Shown piece after piece: positions 19,115-30,099 of a DNA stretch of 64,000 bases (position 1 is its first letter; the number at the start of each line of letters is the position of its first letter). Below the pieces are notes generated by a model. The model was not told where the DNA came from. It saw only the letters and a program-made list of their open reading frames with translations, and searched no databases. This stretch comes from Prorocentrum cordatum. Its lineage: Eukaryota > Sar > Dinophyceae > Prorocentrales > Prorocentraceae. The position numbers were made by a program, and so were the translations under genes. The stretch spans positions 833,501-897,500 of the forward strand of contig CAUYUJ010011447.1 of NCBI GenBank assembly GCA_963575745.1. The letters are read 5' to 3'.

Positions 19115-19300
19115 AGGATGAGGAAGGGGAGGAGGAGGAGGACGACGACGACGACGACGGAGAGGAGGAGGCACCCCCAACCCCCACCCCCTCTCCCTCG
19201 TGCCTAGTCCGCTCCTCCTCCTCCTCCTCCGCCTTCTCCTCCGCCCTCTCCTCCTCGTCCTCGTCCTCTTCCTCTTCCTCCTCCTCCTCCTCCTCGGTCA
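19115..19300. repeat. GAGGAG/CGACGA and CTC-rich low-complexity tract
   Basis: Purine triplets (19120-19170) turning into CCTCCT triplets (19210-19300). No gene supported. Confidence 0.9.
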
Positions 19301-20407
19301 TCTCCGATAAGACCGCAATCCTGGCCTCGTCGTCTCAGGTCAGTGCGCGGATCAGTCGGGCGTTGAAGGCTGCCAATGTTCCGCATGTGGCTGATAAATC
19401 AGTTTCGGACCTAGGGCGCGACGCCGCGATGGGCAAGGTTAGGGCCCCCCCAAGCGCTAAGCGTAGACTTGGCGAGGCCACGAAGAGATTCCGTCGCATC
19501 AGGAAGCTCAGGCACCCGACAAAACTGTCTAAGATTGCGCAGTCCTCTTGGACCACAGGCGCCCTCCCAGGCTGCGCGCAGGCACCGGGTGCATGGCGCA
19601 AGCCCGAGCCAGATTCAATCCCCAAGGCGTCAGGCTGGCCAGGCTATCGCTGGAACGGGGTCTGGGCGTTGTCTGACTACCGTGATCGCCGTGCACTTGG
19701 GGGGCAAAGATCCAGGGCTCGAGTTGCGGCGCCAGTCGGTCCTCGAGTATTGTTTAGTTTGGGAATCTTCGCCAGAGATCCACCGCCGTATCCGAGCGGC
19801 GTGGAAGCATCTGACCCCTCGTCTCTGGCCTGCTAAATCGCGATGAAATCGAGTGCGAGGCCCCGTCAGCGCGGCGATCGCGTCGCTCCGCGAGGCCGGT
19901 TGGACCCCGTTTGCCCCGGACTCTTGGCGCCGCCCGACTGCGAGCGGGAGCGAGGTTTGGAGGATGCCTGGCGCGGGCGATGAGGGGTTCGAGCAGAGGG
20001 GGCGCCGATTTCACCGAGCTGCTTGGCGACCTGGCCCAGGACTTGTCGCCCCTGTCTTGGGCCCAGGCTGCATCACATTATGGGGGTGCGGGGCTGGACC
20101 TCGGGGGCGGGAGTGCGCTCTTGGCTGGTCGCAGTCTCGGGCAGACAGTTCACTCGAGAAAGGCAGGCGGCTCTAGGACACGAGGTTGGCACGTTGTGCC
20201 CGAGGCGCCACCGGGGCGCAGAGACTCTCTTTCACCGAGTTGGGGAGTGCCCGTGCAATGTCGGCTTGAACAAAAAAAATCGAGAAGAGCGAGCGCATGT
20301 GGCAGCAGGCTCAGGCGCTGCGGGAAAGTCGCCCAGCTGTGGCTTAGAGGCGCGCCGCCTGAGAGCTACACCCATCCCTCTTTTTTCTTGAAGAAGCTCT
20401 TCGGCCC

Positions 20408-20930
20408 TTGGGGCCGCTCCCGATTTCCGAGGTTGAGCCGCGCGCCGCGCCCGGGCGCGCAGTGGTTTTCGGAGACGGATCGGGAGGGGGGGGGGGGGGG
20501 GGGGGCGCAGCGCGGGCCGCCCAGGCGCAGGTGTGGCGCCGCGGTGATCGCCATGCGACCTGGCGGCCAAAGGGGCTGGAGGTGGCGCGTGGGTTATCGA
20601 CCCCAGTCGGGGGTCAGCGGCGACCGCTCCCTCGTTCTGAGCTGCTCGCGCTTGCCATCGCGTTAGAACATGTCCCCATGCGCTTTCTATTCGCGACTGA
20701 CCAAGAGCCCCTCGTGAGAGCTTGGGGGCGGGGTCGGCAGTTCCAGAAAAACGGAGCCAACCAGGATTTGCGGTCTCGAATTCGCGCGGCCTTCCAGTCT
20801 CGGTCGGCAGATGTGAACCTCAAGAGGGCCCCCTCTCATAAGGGCGAAGCCACCTCTCCTAGCGAACCGATCGATCCCTACCTAATTCAGGGCAGCGCGC
20901 TGGCGGATGAAGAGGCGGGGGCCGCGGCGG
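20408..20930 (+). pseudogene. RNase H domain of the plus-strand LINE fragment
   Basis: VVFGDGSGG supplies the first Asp, PRSELLALAIAL the Glu, FATDQEPLVRAW the second Asp and SALADEEAGAAA the last Asp. A 17-18 G run after the first motif (20488-20505) has expanded into a Gly tract. Upstream, ETLFHRVGECPCN fits the usual RT-associated zinc finger with one Cys lost. Confidence 0.65.
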
Positions 20931-21304
20931 GGGGAGGGCGGGCGGCGTTGGTGGAAGGGGGCGAGCCTCAGACAGGCCACTGGGGCGCGACCGGCGCCCT
21001 GGTTCGAGCGCGCGCGCCCTGGCGTCGGAGGCCGACCCATGGAGCGAGGTTCGGGCCTCGGTCCAATGGAGAGCGCCCCCGTCGAAGAGGAAACTCGCGC
21101 CGCAGGCCTCCAGCCAGCGTTTCGAGTTGAGCGGAGGCGCATGGAGGTTCAGCGAGTGCAATATCGCGGTGCCTGCTTCTCGCCTCGTCGAGGCCGCCAA
21201 GACCCAGTGCCGTGGCCTCCCTGTCTGTTCGGTGGGGGCGGGGGGCGGGGGGTTGGCGGCGGGGCGGGCCGCGCCCCCCCCCCCCCCCCCCGCGCTGTCC
21301 AGAG

Positions 21305-21400
21305 GTGGGGGCGGTTCCTCCGGAGTCCTTGCACCACCTGCGGTAAGTGCGCCACAGTGGATGGACGTCACTTGGCGGCCAAGTGCGAGGGCACATCCTG
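21305..21400 (+). pseudogene. Terminal Cys/His cluster of the plus-strand LINE
   Basis: CTTCGKCATVDGRHLAAKC gives closely spaced Cys, His and Cys, a plausible terminal zinc finger of the same element. It is read in the frame that runs from 21127. Confidence 0.45.
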
Positions 21401-21640
21401 GAAAGGCCGAGAGAACATGCGCCGCATCGGGGGGGGCAACTACCCCCGTGGAGAAGGGGTACCGATGGGCCCTGCAGGCCGCCCTCGACGCGCGAGACCT
21501 CGGAAGCCTGGCGAGAGCGTGCGAGAGGGCCGCTGGGCCCCAGGGACGGGGCGGTGGACCGTCCGCCGCCGCTGGGCAGTTGGCCCTCCTGCGGGGGGCA
21601 AACTGGCCAGTGGCGGCGCGGGGGCGTGGCGGTGAGGCGG

Positions 21641-22230
21641 GGTTCCGCCTGCACCAAAGCACCTCTGTGCGGGGTCCTGCCATCCTCCCCCTCTCCTTCT
21701 TCCCCGCGCGGCTGTGCTTGGTCAAATGGTCCAAATGGTCCTCCTCGCCCTCGTCCTCGTCCTCGTCCTCAACGCTACGCTACGCTACGCGACCTCAAGG
21801 CCTGTTCGATCCGAAGCCTCTTCCTGGAAAAGGAGCGAGAGACATGGAACAAAAAGAAGGGATGCCCACTGCGGGGCAGCCGCCCGCGCACCGTGCAGTT
21901 AGACATCAGGGGCCCGCGCCTGCAACCGCCGCCGACGACCGAGGGGCCGAGGGGCGGCTCAACACAGGAACGGATCCAAGGACCTCCAATACCTCGGGCG
22001 AGAGTCCAGCCCCCCCCCCCCCCCCTCAGACATCGCGGCGCATCCGAATACACATTCCCTCCACACGCTCAAGAACGCAAGGCTCACGCATCTATAAAAT
22101 GGTTCGGAGAGGGACGCTTGCAACACAACGCCCCTCCAGTCGGCGCGCGCGCGCATGTGCTGCCCGTCGCGCGAGCCCCACATCGAGTGGAGCAAGACGA
22201 CAGGCTCTAGAACGGAGTGAGATCCTAAAG
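21641..22230. other. No gene seen; short TCCTCG and CTACG repeats
   Basis: Contains (TCCTCG)n near 21738-21770, CTACG repeats near 21775-21790 and a 14-C run near 22010. An open plus frame crosses it but has low-complexity composition and no recognisable motif. Confidence 0.6.
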
Positions 22231-22892
22231 TGCAAGTGTCCAAAGCGATGATCTCAGCCGTCCCCGCTTTGATGACCTCACCCACCACAGGAAACTCACT
22301 GAATTTCAATCCTGGTCCGCACCTGTTGTGCGAAAGGGTGATCCAAGGGATGCTGTGTCTCTTCGCGGCCCCTTGGAGCTTCACAGCAGAAAAAATACAC
22401 GCATTCTCATCGTCAACCGTGTCCCGCTCCCTAGCATTGAGAGCTGCCTTCCCCCGCGGCTGCTCCACGGCGCGACAGGGTCTTTCACTCGACTTCTTCG
22501 TGCCAGCCCACCTGGGCATGAACGCGAGCCCCCCCGCAACGCATCCTTCCTCCAGAATTTTCATCGATTCATCAGCGTCCTGCCCTTCCCAATCCTGCCA
22601 GGCAATGTGCCAAATTTCCATCGTGCGCTCAGCACTGGCACACCCCCTCTGCAAAATATCCTGGAAGTCAAGCTCTGTGCGCCCCCCCTTCCGAAATGAC
22701 AAGAAAAATTGGCATCAGCCTTCCGTCGGCAGGCCTACCCTCAGGAACCTCGACAGCGCCCTGGGTGGATTCCTGCCAGACCATTGGCGCCTGCACCGAA
22801 GACGACCCAGTCATTTCCCCTCTTGGCGCAACAGGGGGGCCAAAGACTTTGAAGGCAACGCGCTCAACAACGTTTTCATGCTTCCCCTTCTC

Positions 22893-22896
<4 letters not shown>
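22230..22896 (-). pseudogene. Unidentified coding-like segment
   Basis: Minus frames show protein-like composition with a frame change near 22690: QAPMVWQESTQGAVEVPEG then LDFQDILQRGCASAERTMEI, WHIAWQDWEGQDADESMKIL and FSEFPVVGEVIKAG. I do not recognise the family. It lies immediately 3' of the A-tract on the minus strand, so it is either a 3' extension of the LINE next to it or an older sequence in which that LINE landed. Confidence 0.35.

Positions 22897-22925
<29 letters not shown>
22897..22925 (-). repeat. 29-base poly(A) tract (minus strand)
   Basis: An uninterrupted run of 29 T on the plus strand, that is A29 on the minus strand, just after the zinc-finger end of the minus-strand LINE. 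It could be that element's poly(A) tail. Confidence 0.7.
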
Positions 22926-23006
22926 CGCATGGTGTCTCAAGCTCCCCTGTCTCCATGACTGCAGCTCCGCAGGATCCACCTGCGGTAGGAATTGCCTCCA
23001 CGCTGA

Positions 23007-23078
23007 AGCACGCTGGGGGCACCTCTTGAGGTGTTCGATCATTCTTCCATTAGTGTGGAACCCCGCCATGCAAATCTG
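23007..23078 (-). pseudogene. C2HC zinc finger at the LINE C-terminus
   Basis: CCQICMAGFHTNGRMIEHL then KRC gives C-x2-C, an aromatic, a helix with His and a final Cys. Similar single fingers end other non-LTR polyproteins. Confidence 0.65.
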
Positions 23079-23397
23079 GCAGCAGCTCCAGCGCGCCCAA
23101 GCGTCCGGATCTTCATGACTTGTTATGGAGCTTGGCTCTGTGAGTAGCGAGCCCTCTGACAGTTTTCGCAGTGAAACCACATTCATAACATAAGAACATG
23201 GCCACCTGGCCTTCATCTTGAACCCCCATCGCTTACCCCACCGCGCGGAAGGGCCCCAAAAACAAAACACCATTAGTTGAGCTCATCAGCGCGGTACAGC
23301 TGCTGCTGAATATGGAGCTGCCTCTTGGCAGCTTCCATAACTCTGCAAAGGGGCGTTTTTTTTTCTTGCATCTCTCGCAAGATCCACCCACTGCTGA

Positions 23398-25070
23398 TCA
23401 GACCCCTGAAGGGGGGGCAGCCTTCTTAGAGCACGAGGAGTTGAGCCACGCAAAATCTCTCCGAAACTCAGCGGCCCAACTGCCAGGGTCGCCCCACAAA
23501 ACATCAAGGGCCACTTTGAGCCCACTGGGCCCAAACTTCAAAAGACGGGGGAGGTAACGGAACCTCGAGATTATCATCGCTATCTTGTGCTCTAATCTTT
23601 GCACCTGTTTCAGCGCAGCTTTATTCGAGACATGACCCTCAGCATTGGCACCAAGTGCCTCGCCAAAAGAAGCTCTGTAGGCCGTCGTCTGGGCATTGGC
23701 CAAGCGGTTGTGTACGCGCTGGGGCAGCGGCTCCCACGTCGAAACAGTGTACCACAACTTAGACATGGCAAACGCATCATTTAACCTCGCAGGGATGGGC
23801 AGAGCCTTCCTACGCCCAAGAGAAGCCTGGATGGGCCTAAGTTCGCGTCTCATCTCGCTGGTCCTCAGACGGGCCTCGCCTGAGGCCCCCCCATTCTCGA
23901 CCAAGGCCGCCCCGAGGCCTTTGATTTGCTTGGCGACGTTGACTTTGACTTTGATGGCGTGCTGTTCAGAGACCACCTCGCAGCCACTCTCGTGCAGAGC
24001 TAGCCTCTGGTTGACACCTTTAGACCCCTTTTCCCATGATAGACAGGACAATACATGTTTTTGCCGCTTTGAGTTGCAACCCAAACTCGCAGACATTCTT
24101 ATAGATAGTGTCAAGTAGCTTCGCCGCCTGGATCGGAACATCAATAGCACATTCAACAGCGGCAACAGGCGCGAGGTCATCCAAAAGAGGCCGAGCTGCC
24201 AATCGAGCTCCAATCCTGCTGTACAGAAATGCGCGGCGACTTCATCCGGATGCCAGTCCAGGCAAGCCTGCTTCATGTCATGCTCGGTGCCTGCGATCAC
24301 TTGTTTGAAGCCAACGTTAAACCCGTCGGCGGCAAGAGTCGTCCCTGGCCTGGTACCAAGCGCAGGCCTCGCAAAGGCCGTGGCCTCACGGACCTTCCAG
24401 AAGGCCCCAGCCTGGGTGTCCCTCACCATTTCCAGGAGATGCTCATCCTCGATGATATGATCGAGTATCGGCTGCCCCTCAAGGGCATTGGAAACAATAA
24501 ACAGAGCCTCTGGGATCCCAACTTGACTCAAAGCCTCCCTCAACTCCTCCTCCTCTGCAGGCAGCCTTAAGATAAACTGCTTCATGACAGAGTAAGAGGC
24601 GGCGGTCAGATCCAGGAAGCACGCGATCGTGCTCTTCTTGAGCAGTTAGTCAACTCTGAACCTATTGCGCACAAAGTGGGAAGCCATATCCGTGCTTTTC
24701 CCCTTCGTCCCCCCACATTGGGTGTCCAACATGCAAAGAGTCGCAACGTTGAGGATTCTGCTCCTAATAAAAAGATGGTGAACTTTGGCAACCGTGTTGC
24801 CTAGCAAGATGGAGCGTTGGGGCTTGGCTAATCTCTTATCCCCCTTGCCTGTGAGAGAACTGACCACCACTCCCTGTTTCATCTCCAGGGGTTCTCTGGC
24901 GACAACGGTAGATTTTAAAATGATGGGGCGGTAAAGTCTGGCCATGCCCTCAGGGCCGCAAAAGAACAAATCGTTGTCTACTTGGCCCGGACCCCCCGCC
25001 CATCCCCTCTTCAACTGACGAGAAGATCTCTGATGTTCCTGCCTGGACATGCAACTGTCGAGCCGGGTCG
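23398..25070 (-). pseudogene. Reverse transcriptase of the minus-strand LINE
   Basis: Frames alternate. PLEMKQGVVVSSLTGKGDKR and QRSILL (24650-25050) are the finger region, CFLDLTAASYSVMKQF (near 24600-24630) is motif A with its Asp, GTRPGTTLAADGFN (near 24340) is motif B, and RPLLDDLAP (near 24175) is motif C with the Asp pair. ARLNDAFAMSKLWYTVSTWE (near 23750) is thumb-like. At least three frame changes make it inactive. Confidence 0.75.
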
Positions 25071-25113
25071 AAACATTTTCTTTCAGGATTCTGCCCCTCT
25101 TGTTGTGCGCATC

Positions 25114-25521
25114 CTAAACCTGCTGATATGTGGATTCGACAGTTTTCTCTATCCCCTCAAAGTGAGCTTGGAGATTATTGGCGTCCTCTTCGGGACTTGT
25201 AATGACCTTCCCTTGAGCATCGATGCGCATAGGGAAAGCAAGCGTCTCCTTATGTCGCTTACCGCCGTGCAGTAGGAGCCTGTGGGCAGTGTTCCACTCA
25301 GGCTGAGGTGTCTTGGCATCAATGCAATCGCTAAGAAAAGCCGCGTTACTCTCAAGGGACCTCGCGTAGTCCCTGTCAAGTGCTTCCAGCATAACAGCCT
25401 TGGTCTCACTAATGAACTTGACCGGGTGAAGGGCCCACTCCTCTACCCCAAGTCTTTTCCAGGAAAAATCCGCGCCGGCATTTCGTAGCTTCGCCCAGCC
25501 CGTGGCGAGGTCCTTCCCCAA
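25114..25521 (-). pseudogene. Linker between endonuclease and RT
   Basis: An open minus frame (WAKLRNAGADFSWKRLG to ESTYQQV) with helical composition and no domain I recognise. It sits where non-LTR elements have the endonuclease-RT connector. Confidence 0.5.
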
Positions 25522-25559
25522 TTCAGACTGAGCACCGAACAGCCCTAAATCTTGCGCGT

Positions 25560-26780
25560 CCGTCCAGATGCTGCCTTTTTCGCACTGCCTGTGCCGGGAA
25601 AAAGAGCCTGCTGACGTGGGCCTCGAGCCCCCCCCGCATGCCTAACGAGCTGAAGTGCTTTGTGGATGGATCTTGTGACCCTGGTCAACCAAAAGGTTTG
25701 ATCCCTGACATATGGCTTCCTGGCCCTCACAGCATCTTCTTTGGAAGTATTCCTCGCAATCTGCCTAACTTCAAAATTGGTGGCTCTCAAGTGCTCATTC
25801 ATGTCACGCGACCATTCTGGCACTGAAATGTGTCTGGTTTCTTCCTTGAGTTGGTCAACGAGCGCCGACGTATTCATCTTGGCTGGGTCAAGGTTGGAAC
25901 CTCGGTTCCCTGCTCTGATGGAGTCGGTCGCCCACCTGATTCTGGCACTGACAGGGAAGTGGCCATCCTGCTTGCGTACAAGATCTACCCCGTAGTCAAC
26001 TCTGATTTCACTCATGCAGTTATAGACTCCTTCGTCAGCGACGAGAAAGTCTATCCGATGTTTGGTTTGGGACTTGCCCGCGGTGAATTTGTAGTCGCAC
26101 TCATGCCCCCCCTGGAAAGTGTTGGCAGCTTTTACTTTCTCGAGGTCAAGCCACTCTGGCATTCTGAAACTCTCTGCGCCCATGCTGCCAGTGAGACCCC
26201 ATCCACCCGCAGCCCCATCCTCTCCTTCCCCCTGGAGGTGACAGTTGCCGTCTATCATGCAAGCATTGGGCGGCCGCTTGGCTGACACTTCTTTCAATCT
26301 CGTCCAGAACGCGCGCTTGACAGCCGCCTGATGCGCAGAGTGCGGTGCAAGTGCTACCAGCACATGCAGATTGATGCCTGGCGCATCCAGTCTGCACAGC
26401 AGGATCCGCGGGGAGGCCCACCGAAACCTAATGTCTACTTATAAAGACTGGTTTCCCTTTGACCCGTCCGTAGGGAAGGCTGGTATTGACCCAAAGCTCG
26501 CAACCCAATCCAAAGTTATCGTGGCCGCTCGGGAAACGCACCCAATCTCCCGACTTGCGAGTCCCCGCTTCATTCCTCCCCTCCTGGACCCCACACAAGT
26601 GCACTCCTTGGTGCTGCAGCTGGGTGCGCAGAGCAGCAGCTCGCCTGGCGCGGTTGCGGCCCTTGGCACCACGCCTGTGCACTTGTCTCAGCGACTGCGC
26701 ATTAAAGGTGGCAGTCTTGAAACCTACAGCTATCTCGACAACTCTGGGGGGGGGGGCCTTGTGGTCCTGGGGCTCCTCAT
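25560..26780 (-). pseudogene. APE-type endonuclease of the minus-strand LINE
   Basis: The N-terminal half (frame 26428-27345) reads KTATFNAQSLRQ (Asn) and LCGVQEGRNEAGTRKSGDW (Glu), then GCELWVN. After a frame change near 26430 the other half (25545-26363) gives ACMIDGNCHL, HRIDFLVAD and KQDGHFPVSARI. The motifs are in order, with DGHFPV replacing SDHxP. A single break separates the halves. Confidence 0.75.
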
Positions 26781-26899
26781 CTAAATCTGCTCTCGCCGTC
26801 GGCGCGGTTCCTTCCAACTTAATGGAGTTCCCGTCAATCAAAACCTCGGGGCACGCGCTTTTAACGTCACAGTCCGCGCACAGCCATCCCCAAGGCCTG

Positions 26900-27440
26900 G
26901 AGGTGCAGAAGGAGACGGCCTGGATCAAGTTGTCAGGCAAACTCCTAGGCGGCCCCACGAGGCCCCGAGCCGCGGCTTCTGCCGCATTGTCAACCAGCAC
27001 ATTGGCAGGATGGCCACAGTGGGCCTTCACGCGTCCGGTGGACACATCAGCTTTCGAGCAGGCCAGGCCCCAGGTGACTTTGACCAACTGCGCCAACCCA
27101 GGGTCCGATCCTGGAATGCACGAGCCCTCCGCAGCCCTGATGGTACTCAGGGGGCCCGAGTCGATGGTTATCTTGCAAGCTGGCGATTCAGCTATAACCC
27201 AAAACAGATAACACAAAACAACAATGCACTCTAAAGTCGCGCTAGTCGCGCTGCTGGCCGCAAGGCCCATGCCGTTGGTCTGCTCCAAGTTCCCTCCCAG
27301 CATCCCCCCTTTTATGCTGTACTCTTCTCCCCTACAAATGATCATTCTGATAGCCCATGCCCCCTTCCCCTCCCCTTGAGAGTAGTTGGGGTCGTCCGTG
27401 AAAGAGTGGATGGCCGTCGCGTCGCGAAAGTTGCCGTCTC
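26900..27440 (-). pseudogene. RNase H domain, placed 5' of the endonuclease
   Basis: Read without a break through the first Met at 27345: SFTDDPNYSQGEGKGAWAI (first Asp, near 27385), ATLECIVVL (Glu), KITIDSGPLS (Asp), RVKAHCGHPANVLVDNAAEA (His loop and last Asp, near 27000). All four acidic positions are present. The frame then runs directly into the endonuclease. Confidence 0.75.
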
Positions 27441-27450
27441 GAGGGCAAGC

Positions 27451-27916
27451 CCCCCCAACAAAAACACGCCTCCTGTTCTAGCAGGCCTGTCTCCACAAGT
27501 TCTTCTCTGCAAATATGCTCAAAGTTAACATGCTGATGTTCAATCATGTTGCAAAAGCTTGGCAATGCTTCTGGCATGACCAAGGCCCTGGACTCTAGCT
27601 GGGAACTTCCGGTGACCGCAACAGCCCTGCTCTCGCCTGCCCTCAGCCTGGACGCCTCAGTTGACGACGAACGGGTGCCCATGACCCTCTGGTGTCTGAT
27701 GTCAATGCCCCATCTGTTTGCTCGCTCTGAATTGATGATGCCAGTGCTGATGCATCAACACTGTTGCTGGACCTGCAGGTATTATCTGACAAATCCCCAG
27801 GTGTTGCGACGGCCTCAGGGGTTCCCGAGGCACCGCTTACACCGGTAAAAACTGTCAAGAACTCCCTCTTAATCAGGATGGATACGTCGGAAGACTTGGA
27901 CCCTTTTAGTGACCCC
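27451..27916 (-). other. Linker between ORF1 and RNase H
   Basis: Minus frames remain largely open (SGASGTPEAVATPGDLS and similar Ser/Thr/Ala-rich sequence), suggesting former coding sequence between ORF1 and the catalytic polyprotein. No motif found. Confidence 0.4.
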
Positions 27917-29428
27917 CTAAGTATCTTCCAGGTCTAAGCTCCATGCGACCTGCTTCGTCGTCCTACTCAGGCGCCGCCTGCAGCCCCCTCCACCTTGAGC
28001 TGCTTGTTGGGCGGGCCCCTGATGTGCTCCCGAAGCGCTCGTAGCCGTCGATCTTGATGCTGCTGCCGATGATGCTGCCGTTGACGTTGCCCTCGCTGAT
28101 CTGCACGCTGCATCGATCTTCTCCACCTCGCTCTGCACCTGAGAGGCGCTCATCACCTCTGGACTGGGCTCCTCCTTCAGCGACGTCAGCGATTCCTGAG
28201 GTGCTGCCTGAGCCGGGTACGGGTCATCCTGGGCGCCCGTCGGCTCGGTCGGTGATATCTGTTCCGAGGGCGGCTTCACTTGCAATCCACCCTCGTGCTG
28301 TGTTGATCTTCTCGCCGCTGCTGCCGCAATCGAAGCCTGCGTGCTGGTCGCCTCCCCCACGATGACCGGCGAGGTCGGCGCAATCGGCGTGGCTTGCGCA
28401 GAAGGCATGGTAAGCGACAACGGTCTCGTTGGAGTTGGCACCCCTCCGATTGGCGACCGCGGGGCCGCCTTGCAGGGCGGCGTGATCGGGGCAGGCGCTG
28501 CCAGGCCTGCCCCAGCATGAAACCCCACTGCCGCCGCTGCAGCCGCCTGGTGGTTCTGCTGGCACTGCTGATTCTGCTGGTTCTGCTGGTTGCTGATCCA
28601 CCCCATCAGTGTCGCCATCTGCTGCTCTTGCTTGGTCTGCCTGTCATCCATGCTCAGCAGGAACTTGATCAGATCCTGCTGCGCAGGTTGAGGCACTGCT
28701 GGCTGGACTGGCTGCTGTACCTGCTGTTGAGGCGGCGGAGGCATCGGCTGGCGTGGCGGCGCCTGCTGCCCCACTGCCATGGGCGCAACACCTCCCGGTC
28801 CGCGCATTGTCTGCGCCGCCGACGTTCCAGCTCCCACCGCGGCCCCAGGTATGAGCTGGCCCGTAGCTGTGATCCATTGAGCCTGCTGCTGCTGCTGACC
28901 CTGCAACTGCCCATTCATCTGGCAGCACTGCGTGCCATTGTTGGGCTGCTGCTGCTGATGAGGCTGCGGAGGTGCTTCCTGCCAGGCAACAGACGATCCA
29001 AATCCATGTCCTGGTGCCTGGCCGAGAGCTTGTCCTCCTTCCTCTGGGTTATCCTGCATCTCCTCTAACTCGTTCTTGCAGGACTCCAGCTGCGCGATCT
29101 CCATCTCGATCTCCCTCTCTGTGGCGACTAAGTCTCTGATTCTGCTCTGCGTCGACGCCATCTTGTCCCTGGTTTCACCGAGCTTCCAGTTGAAATCTCG
29201 CTTCTGTTCTCGCACTGGCTGAAGTGACGCCAGCGCGCTCTTCAATACCATCAGCTCCATGTCGTGTCTTTCTGCATCCTCCGTCTTGTTGGCCTTCTTG
29301 GCCAGGGTGGCCATGTTGGCGATATTCTGCATGTGATCGTAGCAGTCCTTGCGGAAAGCCGTCTGGTCCGCTGCCCCCGTCGGCGGTGTCCGATCTGCAG
29401 AATGCGATCTGGCCGCCCTGTTCGGCAT
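27917..29428 (-). CDS. Gln-rich coiled-coil protein, probable LINE ORF1
   Basis: An intact 503-codon frame from ATG 29428 to TAG 27917. Residues about 30-125 are charged and helical (RHDMELMVLKSALASLQ, REIEMEIAQLESCKNELEEM), a likely coiled coil for multimerisation. From residue 140 to about 300 it is Gln/Pro-rich with Gln runs. A short helix DLIKFLLSMDDRQTKQEQQM follows, then a Ser/Thr/Ala-rich tail ending in a basic GGGGCRRRLSRTTKQVAWS. No zinc knuckle or RRM seen. It is directly 5' of, and co-oriented with, the RNase H-EEP-RT pseudogenes, the place of an ORF1. Its intact frame contrasts with the broken downstream part. Confidence 0.55.
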   Translation of the reverse strand: MPNRAARSHSADRTPPTGAADQTAFRKDCYDHMQNIANMATLAKKANKTEDAERHDMELMVLKSALASLQPVREQKRDFNWKLGETRDKMASTQSRIRDLVATEREIEMEIAQLESCKNELEEMQDNPEEGGQALGQAPGHGFGSSVAWQEAPPQPHQQQQPNNGTQCCQMNGQLQGQQQQQAQWITATGQLIPGAAVGAGTSAAQTMRGPGGVAPMAVGQQAPPRQPMPPPPQQQVQQPVQPAVPQPAQQDLIKFLLSMDDRQTKQEQQMATLMGWISNQQNQQNQQCQQNHQAAAAAAVGFHAGAGLAAPAPITPPCKAAPRSPIGGVPTPTRPLSLTMPSAQATPIAPTSPVIVGEATSTQASIAAAAARRSTQHEGGLQVKPPSEQISPTEPTGAQDDPYPAQAAPQESLTSLKEEPSPEVMSASQVQSEVEKIDAACRSARATSTAASSAAASRSTATSASGAHQGPAQQAAQGGGGCRRRLSRTTKQVAWSLDLEDT

Positions 29429-29865
29429 CTGGGGCAGCCTCTTGATGCAACTTTGAAGTATGTTGTCGTCCGTTCTTCCTCGACTTGCCGATCTTGGCCT
29501 CGTATTATGACGACTTTTGGAATACAGCTATCCACATAGGCATATGTTGTGCCAGTTCTTCACGTTTCTTTGACAACTGTAGCATTTCCACGCCCCGGGA
29601 TATCCACCGCCCTTCATTGAGGTACTGTGTTGGTCTGCCAGCCGAAGATATGCTTGATGTACAGAGGCCAGAACTCGATCGTTGTGCCGTTGAGCTCTGG
29701 CGCGTCAGTGCCAAGACTCCTCCCGTGGTCTCGATATGGTGGACAAGTCCATGTCGCGGGCCTCACTGGCCACGCCTGGGGTCAGGCCCGAAAACAACAA
29801 TAATGTAACAGGGCCCGTTACAGGTATCGGATGTGCCCTGCGGGATCTCAGGCCAAACCCTCTCG
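29429..29865. other. Upstream region of the ORF1 frame
   Basis: A minus open frame (29505-29714) reads GRWISRGVEMLQLSKKREEL and may be a former N-terminal extension. No spliced-leader relic or other signal found. Confidence 0.4.
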
Positions 29866-29869
29866 TCCT

Positions 29870-29990
29870 CAACCTCCCCCTCCTCCTCCTCCTCCTCCTC
29901 CTCCTTCTTCTCCTCCTCCTCCCTCTCCCCCTCCTCGTCCTCGTCGTTCCCCTCCGTGTCCTCGCCCTCCTTTTCCTCCCCGTCCTTTGA
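29870..29990. repeat. CTC-rich microsatellite
   Basis: CCTCCTCCT with TTC and GTC interruptions. No gene supported. Confidence 0.9.
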
Positions 29991-30099
29991 ACTCTGTGAA
30001 GGGTCTTTGGCTCGGTCGCGGGACGTCGAAACAGATTTAGCCATGCCGAGGCCGCCCCTGGCGACCGCAGGCCCCCAGGCTTTGGGGAGCCTCTAGGAA

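Larger units (their letters stand above)
19340..21640 (+). mobile_element. Plus-strand LINE 3' fragment
   Basis: Decayed end of another non-LTR element, read in several frames: an RT-thumb-like region (19469-19846: ELRRQSVLEY-LVWESSPEIHRRIRAAW), a C-x-x-H-C finger (20200-20260), RNase H (20420-20930) and a final Cys cluster (21330-21390). The RT palm is absent, so this is 5'-truncated. It runs opposite to its neighbours. Confidence 0.7.
22926..27450 (-). mobile_element. Degraded LINE with RNase H, endonuclease, RT, zinc finger in that order
   Basis: Minus-strand non-LTR element spread over several frames. From 5' to 3': RNase H (27440-26900), APE-type endonuclease (26780-25560), RT (25070-23400), C2HC finger (23078-23007), A29. 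The Gln-rich frame at 27917-29428 directly upstream is probably its ORF1. RNase H ahead of the endonuclease departs from the textbook APE-RT-RNase H order. Confidence 0.75.

Noticed and set aside
21127-22251. 374-codon plus frame
   Set aside because: Beyond the short Cys/His cluster it runs through G/C homopolymers and simple repeats with no recognisable domain.
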